A stretch of 6,515 nucleotides of DNA from CAYRVX01 sp964642165 (GTDB taxonomy: Bacteria; Planctomycetota; Phycisphaerae; SM23-33): NCBI GenBank assembly GCA_964642165.1, contig CAZXOC010000360.1:1-6515 (forward strand). Reading direction: 5' to 3'. The notes beneath the pieces are model-generated. The model had not been told where the DNA came from and did no database searches. It worked only from the letters and a program-made list of their open reading frames with translations. How positions within the stretch are numbered: the first letter of the stretch is position 1; each line of letters opens with the position of its first letter. The translations under genes were made by a program, and so were the position numbers. Shown piece after piece: positions 1-5,025 of the stretch.

Positions 1-7
1 GACGTCA

Positions 8-56
8 ACGGGGGCGGCCCCCGCTTCCGATCGCCGGAAACGAAGGCCGCCCCCGT
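8..56 (-). terminator. Nested hairpin downstream of the Spy-like gene, possible transcription terminator
   Basis: Seen directly: positions 8-19 and 45-56 are perfect 12-bp inverted repeats. The 25-nt space between them holds a second inverted repeat (25-29 with 35-39, 5-nt loop). The structure begins about 40 nt past the stop codon of the leftward gene ending at 95, which is where a terminator would sit. No T-run follows on the minus strand, so it is not a classical intrinsic terminator. It could instead stabilise the mRNA end, or terminate a convergent transcript from the left. Confidence 0.45.
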
Positions 57-94
57 GAAGGCGGTGGGGCTCGTCGCCGTCGCCGCTCAGCGGG

Positions 95-799
95 TCAGGC
101 CTTCTCCCGCGTGCGTCGCCGCGTCGGCATCTCGAACTTCTTGCCCTTCATCTCCTCGAAGGCCTTCTTCTGCTCGGCGGTCAGCACCTCGAGGGCCTGC
201 TTGTCCGCGTCCGTGCGGAGCTTGCGGTACTTCTCGTAGGCCTCTCGGCGCTGTTCCTGGGTCGCGTCGCGCATGGAGGCAAACAGCTCCGTTCGCTTCG
301 CCTGCATGTCCTTGGTGATCTGGGCGACCTTCTTCTGCTGCTCGTCCTTGAGCTTCAGCCTGCCGGCGACGTACCGGTTGCCCAGGCTGTCCGTGACGGC
401 GCGGACCTGCATGCGGATCTGGTACAGCCGCCTCGTCTGCTCCCGGGCCAGCACGTCGCGAAGCTTCTCGCGGGCCTTTCCGTCGAACTGGTCGGACAGC
501 TCGGTCATCTTCGCCCGCCGCTTCTCGCGGTCCTCGATCTCCCGCAGGGCGGTGTACTGCTTCCGCATCTCCGCCCTGAGGTCCTCGCCGAGCTTCTTGA
601 CCTTGGCGACCTGCTCCTCGTTGAGCTTCAGCTCCTTCTGCACCTGCTCCATGCTCAGCAGGCCCAGGAGGCTGCCGCGACTCATCCCCCCGCCGTACCC
701 GCGCCGCGCCCTCCGGGGCGCCTGCTCCTGGGCGACGACGAGCGCGGCCCCGAGGACCAGCACCATCGCCAGCACCGACACACTCCGAACTCGCATCAT
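95..799 (-). CDS. Secreted Spy/LTxxQ-like helical protein of planctomycete type
   Basis: Encodes 234 residues. Residues 1-23 form a signal peptide (basic start, hydrophobic core 9-22, likely cut after VVA23), so the protein should be periplasmic or surface-associated. After a short Arg/Gly-rich linker (27-42) the rest is charged and predicted almost wholly helical. LTxxQ-like segments recur: LKLNEEQ (57-63), VLAREQ (116-121), LKLKDEQ (148-154) and LTAEQ (206-210). This resembles the Spy/CpxP stress-chaperone and metal-sensor fold, and proteins of this layout are common and mostly uncharacterised in Planctomycetota. It ends in an Arg/Lys-rich tail. The start at 799 is set by AAGGAG (806-811, minus strand) with 6-nt spacing; a second ATG follows immediately. 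It is transcribed away from the glycan-degradation genes and is probably regulated separately. The family resemblance is fairly sure; a chaperone or sensor role is inferred only. Confidence 0.8.
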   Translation of the reverse strand: MMRVRSVSVLAMVLVLGAALVVAQEQAPRRARRGYGGGMSRGSLLGLLSMEQVQKELKLNEEQVAKVKKLGEDLRAEMRKQYTALREIEDREKRRAKMTELSDQFDGKAREKLRDVLAREQTRRLYQIRMQVRAVTDSLGNRYVAGRLKLKDEQQKKVAQITKDMQAKRTELFASMRDATQEQRREAYEKYRKLRTDADKQALEVLTAEQKKAFEEMKGKKFEMPTRRRTREKA

Positions 800-805
800 C
801 TCATT

Positions 806-811
806 CTCCTT
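806..811 (-). promoter_or_regulatory. Ribosome-binding site of the Spy-like gene
   Basis: AAGGAG on the minus strand lies 6 nt before the ATG at 799 and 9 nt before the second ATG at 796, so either start is usable and the first is favoured. Confidence 0.7.
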
Positions 812-823
812 CCAGAACTGTGC

Positions 824-843
824 CTACGGGGACCCGCCCGTAG
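824..843 (-). other. 7-bp hairpin in the 5' leader of the Spy-like gene
   Basis: Positions 824-830 and 837-843 are perfect inverted repeats with a 6-nt loop. The hairpin lies about 13 nt upstream of the ribosome-binding site of the leftward gene starting at 799. It may affect message stability or translation, but a 7-bp GC-rich hairpin can arise by chance. No known riboswitch or leader family is recognised. Confidence 0.35.
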
Positions 844-1105
844 CCTCTCGAACCCGCGCCATCCTACCCCCACCCGCCCGGCCGTGCAAGAGCCACCATG
901 GCTGAAGCCGCAATGTGTGGGGCCGGCCTCCGTCAGGCCAACGAGGTCGCTTGGCGCGTCCGTCCCCGTCATGCGAAGTCCGGCTCTCCTGGCCCGCTAC
1001 CGCTGCGTCATCGGCTTGCCTTCCGGCTGTCCACCATCACCCCATGCTGCCGCCTGCCCCGGCTTCCTCTCGCTCGCCGTGAGAACTCTTGTCTTCTGGT
1101 CTTGG
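844..1105. other. Spacer with no recognisable gene
   Basis: Short frames are open here on both strands, but their third-position composition is mixed and none shows recognisable protein motifs or a good ribosome-binding site. The stretch lies upstream of the Spy-like gene and downstream of the short leftward frame ending at 1106, so it probably carries the promoter of the Spy-like gene. No convincing -35/-10 pair is seen, which is common for GC-rich planctomycete promoters. It could also be decayed coding sequence. Confidence 0.4.
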
Positions 1106-1327
1106 TCACGCGGCCTCGCGCCACGCCTCGCCGCTGCGAAGCATCGAGAACATGCACCGCAGCAAGGCGCGGACCTGGTTCTTGCAGCGCGCCTGCTGAT
1201 CCACCAGCCGCCGGTGAGACTCGATAGACGGCTCTTTCAGGCGTCCCAGCCAGAGCGCCGCCTCCTGCGACGATCCGCGGATCGTCTCGTGCTTGATCTG
1301 CCGGCCGCGCTCGCCCAGAATGCGCAT
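1106..1327 (-). CDS. Small leftward ORF of unknown function, possibly a transposase remnant
   Basis: Encodes 73 residues from the ATG at 1327, with GAAGG (1334-1338, minus strand) 6 nt upstream. By my hand count about 90% of its codons end in G or C, as in the real genes of the window. This supports present or recent coding. The protein is basic and predicted helical, with no signal peptide. The segment around residues 39-57 (RRLV...KNQVRALLR) recalls the helical linker of IS110-family transposases, where a similar RxxLV...KNxxxALL pattern occurs. The catalytic parts are absent, so it would be a fragment. The EAALWLGRL segment (22-30) could equally suggest a small four-helix-bundle protein. 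Neither match is strong. An in-frame extension to 1426 exists, but its composition looks non-coding. Treat it as a hypothetical protein or pseudogene fragment. Confidence 0.45.
   Translation of the reverse strand: MRILGERGRQIKHETIRGSSQEAALWLGRLKEPSIESHRRLVDQQARCKNQVRALLRCMFSMLRSGEAWREAA
1269..1286. repeat. Perfect 18-bp palindrome
   Basis: GACGATCCGCGGATCGTC reads identically on both strands, centred on CCGCGG. It lies inside the short leftward ORF (1106-1327) and about 160 bp upstream of the sialidase-like gene start. It could be an operator for a dimeric regulator or a coincidence in GC-rich coding sequence. No regulator family is recognised from it. Confidence 0.5.
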
Positions 1328-1444
1328 CGTCGACCTTCGCTGCTGCGCGGCTGGTCCCACGTGATGCGCCGCTTGTCTCCTTCCCGGTATCCGAGGCGAT
1401 GGTGCGAACATCGACCTCGAACGCACCGAAAGGAGGCGTCCTTC
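1328..1444 (+). promoter_or_regulatory. Presumed promoter and leader region of the sialidase-sulfatase gene set
   Basis: This is the stretch between the divergent short ORF (start 1327) and the first rightward gene (start 1445), so the operon promoter should lie here or slightly upstream. No convincing sigma-70 hexamer pair was found. The 3' end carries a strong ribosome-binding site at 1429-1436. The location is an inference from gene layout. Confidence 0.35.
1429..1436 (+). promoter_or_regulatory. Strong ribosome-binding site of the sialidase-like gene
   Basis: AAAGGAGG lies 8 nt before the ATG at 1445, a near-ideal Shine-Dalgarno. It fixes the start there rather than at the far-upstream in-frame ATG at 884. 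Confidence 0.8.
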
Positions 1445-2674
1445 ATGGAGTCAGGAGAGAGAATGGTGAGAATAGGCGTTGCCGTCCTACCGTGCCTTAC
1501 TTTGTTGAGCGTCGCCGTTGCGGGAACGGGGTTCGGCCAGGAGCCCAAGAAGGCGAAGAAGCCCGTCAAGTACGCGCTGGCGAAGTACCGGGGGTTCTCG
1601 ATTCCGCAGATCGACCTGAACGGCCGCGCCGATCTGCAAATCATCATCAGCAAGGACCCGCGGATCTACATGGGGCACCCGAGCTCCGTGCTGCTGGACG
1701 ACGGCAAAACGATCGTGATGATGTACCTGGACCAGCACGGCCGCGGGCGGCTGATGTGGCGGCGGAGCGAGGATGGAGGCAAGACGTGGTCGAAGCACCT
1801 GCCCCTGCCGGAGGGTTGGGACGAGCCCGTGGTGATCGAGGGCAAGAAGCATCCGCCCTTCCTGGAGGTCCCGATCCTCTACAAGGTGACGGACGCCAGG
1901 GGCACACAGAGGATTGTTCTGTACACGGCCGGGCGGAGCGACTATCCCGCGCGCCACGCCGTCTCCGAGGACGGGGGCGGGACGTGGTCGCGACTCAAGC
2001 CGATTCTCTTCGACGGCAGGGAGCTGTTCCACACGATCGTGTTCCTCTCCGATCTGATCCGCCTCAAGGACGGGAGTTACATGGGAACGTGGCATTACCG
2101 GGGAACTACCTACGTAGCGACGACGAAGGACGGCCTGAGCTTCTCCAGGCCCCGCGTGGCGGCCCAGTACCCCAAGGCCTACCCGTGCGAAGGCTGTCTG
2201 ATCCGCTCGCCGGACGGCGGGAAGATCGCCCTGCTGCTGCGCGAGAACAACCGCGTGTACAACTCGCTGATCTGCTTCAGCGAGGACGAAGGGCAGACCT
2301 GGACGAAGCCGCGCCAGATGCCCGACTCGATCACGGGCGACCGTCACCAACACACGTATACGCCGGACGGGCGGCTGTTCATCTCGTTCCGCGACCGCGG
2401 GGCCAAGACGCCGACGTACGGCGACTGGGTCGCGTGGGTCGGCACGTTTGGCGATCTGGAAAACGCCCGGGAGGGGCAGTATCGCGTCCGCCTGAAGGAC
2501 AACCTCAAGGGCGCTGATTGTGCCTACCCCACGCAGCACCTCCTGCCGGACGGCACGATCTTCGCAGCCACGTACGGGCAGTGGGGCCGGGGCGAGAAGA
2601 ACTCCATCCTGGGCTATCGCTTCAAGATCGAGCAACTGGATTCGCTGGCCGGGAAAGCGGGGAGCGGGAAATGA
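1445..2674 (+). CDS. Secreted sialidase-like (BNR/Asp-box) beta-propeller protein
   Basis: Encodes 409 residues with an N-terminal signal peptide (hydrophobic core about residues 9-26, cleavage probably just before Q32) followed by a Lys-rich linker. Three Asp boxes match SxDxGxTW: 108-115, 174-181 and 279-286; a degenerate one lies near 227-233. They mark a sialidase-type beta-propeller. Other family-like features are MGHPSSVLLDDG before the first box, LLRENNR before the third, GDRH, FRDRG (315-319) and a C-terminal LLPDGTIFAATYG segment. Proteins of this layout are usually annotated exo-alpha-sialidase or BNR-repeat glycosyl hydrolase and often lie beside sulfatases. The N-terminal F/YRIP motif of classical GH33 sialidases is not seen, so true sialidase activity is uncertain. 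The frame is open back to 884, but that extension lacks export features and a good ribosome-binding site. A second ATG at 1463 is possible. The stop overlaps the next gene's start (ATGA), implying translational coupling. Confidence 0.88.
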   Translation: MESGERMVRIGVAVLPCLTLLSVAVAGTGFGQEPKKAKKPVKYALAKYRGFSIPQIDLNGRADLQIIISKDPRIYMGHPSSVLLDDGKTIVMMYLDQHGRGRLMWRRSEDGGKTWSKHLPLPEGWDEPVVIEGKKHPPFLEVPILYKVTDARGTQRIVLYTAGRSDYPARHAVSEDGGGTWSRLKPILFDGRELFHTIVFLSDLIRLKDGSYMGTWHYRGTTYVATTKDGLSFSRPRVAAQYPKAYPCEGCLIRSPDGGKIALLLRENNRVYNSLICFSEDEGQTWTKPRQMPDSITGDRHQHTYTPDGRLFISFRDRGAKTPTYGDWVAWVGTFGDLENAREGQYRVRLKDNLKGADCAYPTQHLLPDGTIFAATYGQWGRGEKNSILGYRFKIEQLDSLAGKAGSGK

Positions 2675-4284
2675 ACCAAGCGACGATGACGAGACGGGCG
2701 ATGCTGAAGAAGCTGGGGCTTGGCGCCGCGGCTTCGCTGTCGATTCCGAGATGGCTTGCGGCGGCAGGAGAACCGGCTGCGCGTCCCAACGTGCTGTTCG
2801 TGGCCGTCGACGACATGCGGGACTGGACGGTCGGCCTCGGCGGCTACGCGGGGAAGGTCCACACGCCGAACCAGCAGCGCCTCGCGAAGATGGGCGTGGA
2901 GTTCACGCACGCGTACTGCGCCTCGCCGCTGTGCTGCCCCAGCCGCGCCGCCGTCATGACCGGACTGATGCCAACCACCAGCGGAATCTACAACAACGGG
3001 CAGTGGTGGAAGCCCCACATGCCCGACGCCGTCACGATCCCGCTGCACTTCCGGGCACACGGGTACAAGGTGGCGGGCGCGGGGAAGGTTTTCCATCACA
3101 CGGCCGGCAACAACCCGCCGCAGCAGTGGGACGAGTTCCGGCGCCTCGTCTTCCGGGACGACCCGTGGTATCGCGGCGCGAAGCTGAACTACCCGTGGTC
3201 GAAGGTCGGCCCCCCGCCGGAAGGCTTCCCGTTCTGCGGCTTTGGGGGCCTGCCCCACGAGAACGACTGGGGGCCGCTGCCCGGCAGGGACGAGCGGGAC
3301 TACGACGACGCGAGGACCGTCGACTTCGCCGTGGAGTACCTGCAGCGCAAGGACGGCGCATCGGCTCGGCCCGGGAAGGGCCGGCCCTTCTTCCTCGCGT
3401 GCGGCATCTTCCGACCCCACTTGCCGTGGTACGTGCCGAGGAAGTACTTCGACCTGTACCCGCTGGACGAGATCAAGCTGCCCGAGGTCCGCGAGGACGA
3501 CCTGGACGACATTCCCAGGGAAGGCCGGGCCCTCTCGAAGGCCCGCCGGAGCGACCTCGAGAAGATCACGTCGGCCGGCAAGCGGAAGCACGCCGTGCAG
3601 GCGTACCTGGCCAGCATCACGTTCGCCGACGCCCAGTTCGGGCGCCTGCTCGACGCGCTGGAGAGCAGCCCTCACGCCGACAACACGATCGTCGTGTTCT
3701 GGTCGGACCACGGGTGGCATCTGGGGGAGAAGCAGCACTGGCACAAGATGACGTTGTGGGAGGAGGCGACGCGCGTGCCGCTGCTCATCGCCGCGCCGGG
3801 CGCCGCGAAGGCCGGCGCCCGCTGCGACCGGCCGGTGAGCCTGGTCGACATCTACCCGACGCTGATCGACCTGTGCGGCCTGGCGGCGAAGCCCGAGTTG
3901 GATGGGCAGAGCCTCGCGGGTCTGCTGCGGGACCCCGGCGCGAAGCGCGACCGTCCCGCGGTCATGGTGTACCGTCGCGGCCAGTGTGCCGTGCGGTCGC
4001 GGCGGTGGCGGTACATCCGCTACGCCGACGGCGGCGAGGAGCTCTACGACCACGAGAGCGATCCCAACGAGTGGACGAACCTCGCGGGTCGCCCCGAGCA
4101 CAAGGCGGTCATCGCGGACCTCGCCCGCTGGATTCCGAAGAAGCCTGCCCCGCACGCACCGTCCAAGGGCGCGTATCGCTTCGACCCCAGGACGTACAGT
4201 TGGGTCCGCAAGAAGACGGGAAAGAAGACGCTCGGCGCCGCGCCGGGGCACGCCCCGCGAACGAAGGTGAGAAATGGCCGCTAG
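2671..4284 (+). CDS. Formylglycine-type sulfatase 1, iduronate-2-sulfatase-like
   Basis: Encodes 537 residues. It should hydrolyse sulfate esters on a glycan after conversion of C88 to formylglycine. The CxPSR signature is C88-C89-P90-S91-R92, followed by AAVMTG. Calcium-ligand aspartates are D47-D48 (VDDMRDW) and D346 with H347 (SDHGWHLGEK). Further active-site-like elements are GKVFHH (138-143), FRPHLPW (from 247) and HWHK ending at K359. The pattern, especially the RPHLPW and HLGE blocks, matches iduronate-2-sulfatase-like members of sulfatase family S1. A C-terminal ELYDH block (457-461) is followed by a basic tail. The N-terminus (TRRAMLKK, R8-R9, then a hydrophobic stretch to about 32) looks like a twin-arginine signal. 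The start at 2671 shares the ATGA junction with the upstream gene; an open frame from 2518 is only overlap. An ATG at 2686 is an alternative. The natural substrate is unknown, and no maturation enzyme is encoded here. Confidence 0.92.
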   Translation: MNQATMTRRAMLKKLGLGAAASLSIPRWLAAAGEPAARPNVLFVAVDDMRDWTVGLGGYAGKVHTPNQQRLAKMGVEFTHAYCASPLCCPSRAAVMTGLMPTTSGIYNNGQWWKPHMPDAVTIPLHFRAHGYKVAGAGKVFHHTAGNNPPQQWDEFRRLVFRDDPWYRGAKLNYPWSKVGPPPEGFPFCGFGGLPHENDWGPLPGRDERDYDDARTVDFAVEYLQRKDGASARPGKGRPFFLACGIFRPHLPWYVPRKYFDLYPLDEIKLPEVREDDLDDIPREGRALSKARRSDLEKITSAGKRKHAVQAYLASITFADAQFGRLLDALESSPHADNTIVVFWSDHGWHLGEKQHWHKMTLWEEATRVPLLIAAPGAAKAGARCDRPVSLVDIYPTLIDLCGLAAKPELDGQSLAGLLRDPGAKRDRPAVMVYRRGQCAVRSRRWRYIRYADGGEELYDHESDPNEWTNLAGRPEHKAVIADLARWIPKKPAPHAPSKGAYRFDPRTYSWVRKKTGKKTLGAAPGHAPRTKVRNGR

Positions 4285-4951
4285 TCAGCATGCCCCCCTC
4301 GCGATCATGCGGGGCACGGTGCGCGACCGCATGGCAGTCATCGAGCCCCATGCCCGCAACCGAAGCGTGCTGGACGTGGGGTGCGTCGACGCCCGGCCGG
4401 ACCGCGAAGACAGCGCCGCACGCCTCAACCGCAAGGAGGATCTGCTCTTCCGCTCCCTCGCGGCCTGCTGCTCTGACCTGGTCGGCGTGGACATCGATAC
4501 CGAGGGCGTGTCGGTCCTGAAGGAGCGCGGGCACAACGTGGTCTGCGCGGACGCTTCGACCATGGACCTCGGGCGAGCGTTCGACGTGATCGTCGCCGGG
4601 GAGGTCATCGAGCATGTCAGCGACGCCCACGCCTTCCTGACAAACCTCGCGGCCCACATGCACGAGCGGAGCGTGCTGGTCGTTTCGACGCCCAACCCCT
4701 TTCATTCCAAGCAGATTCGCAGGATCTACCGCCACGGCCGGCCGGCCGTGCACGAGCAACACGTGGCCTGGTACGACCCGATCACTCTCCAGGCGGCCTT
4801 GCGCAGAGCCGGACTGGTCGCCTTCGAAGGCTGGTGGGTGCAGCCGCACCGCTCCCTGCTTAAGACCTGGCGACGCCTGCTGAGGGCCTACTTCAGCCAT
4901 TCCTTCGTGCTGCTTGCCCGCCGGGCGGACCAGGCCGCCCCGCCTGAGTAA
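4274..4951 (+). CDS. SAM-dependent class I methyltransferase with atypical motif I
   Basis: Encodes 225 residues with no signal peptide or membrane segment, so it should act in the cytoplasm. Motif I is VLDVGC (32-37), but the usual GxG continuation is replaced by VDARPD. Motif II is GVDID (71-75), the acidic motif III region is CADAS (91-95), and FDVIVAGEVIEH (103-114) and STPNPFH (138-144) follow, as in Methyltransf_11/23-type enzymes. The same DVGCV variant with GVDID and AGEVIEH occurs, as I recall, in a distinct group often found near sugar- or polysaccharide-related genes. A methyl acceptor cannot be named; a sugar, lipid or small metabolite is plausible. The start overlaps the sulfatase stop by 11 bp and has GAAGG (4263-4267) 6 nt upstream, so it is very likely co-transcribed and co-regulated with that gene. 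The C-terminal part (about 185-215) is basic and aromatic. Confidence 0.85.
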   Translation: MAASQHAPLAIMRGTVRDRMAVIEPHARNRSVLDVGCVDARPDREDSAARLNRKEDLLFRSLAACCSDLVGVDIDTEGVSVLKERGHNVVCADASTMDLGRAFDVIVAGEVIEHVSDAHAFLTNLAAHMHERSVLVVSTPNPFHSKQIRRIYRHGRPAVHEQHVAWYDPITLQAALRRAGLVAFEGWWVQPHRSLLKTWRRLLRAYFSHSFVLLARRADQAAPPE

Positions 4952-5025
4952 GGGACCTTCACCGCGAACCCGCTGAATACGATCCGCCGGCGCCGCGCCG
5001 GACGGCACGTGATCGAGGAGGCCCG
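4952..5025 (+). other. Intergenic spacer with weak hairpin and ribosome-binding site
   Basis: This 74-bp gap is the only real spacer in the rightward gene set. It holds a GC-rich stem (4984-4991 with 4997-5005, one bulged A, 5-nt loop) without a T-run, so it is at best a partial terminator or processing site. GAGGAGG (5015-5021) then serves the ATG at 5026 with about 4 nt spacing. No promoter hexamers are evident, and read-through from the methyltransferase gene is likely. Confidence 0.4.

Noticed and set aside
1373..1401. TTGTCT as a possible -35 element before the sialidase-like gene
   Set aside because: At 17-nt spacing the -10 position reads GCGATG, which does not resemble TATAAT.
884..1444. 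In-frame upstream extension making the sialidase-like protein 596 residues
   Set aside because: The extension has mixed codon bias and no recognisable domain. It would bury a good signal peptide internally. AAAGGAGG directly supports the start at 1445.
1487..2635. Long minus-strand open frame opposite the sialidase-like gene
   Set aside because: It is antisense to a gene with clear domain motifs; its Val/Arg/Ala/Leu-rich product is typical of a GC-rich shadow frame.
2932..2946. Adjacent double cysteine in the sulfatase signature (CCPSR) as a possible anomaly
   Set aside because: The x position of CxPSR accepts Cys, and both sulfatases here have it; it is a common variant and the first Cys is the modified one.
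2614..4251. 545-residue minus-strand open frame opposite sulfatase 1
   Set aside because: The sulfatase on the plus strand has every expected catalytic motif; the opposite frame has low-complexity composition and no motifs.
4733..4750. Perfect 18-bp palindrome CACGGCCGGCCGGCCGTG
   Set aside because: It is almost entirely G/C, built on repeated GGCC, and lies inside the methyltransferase coding sequence, so chance is a sufficient explanation.
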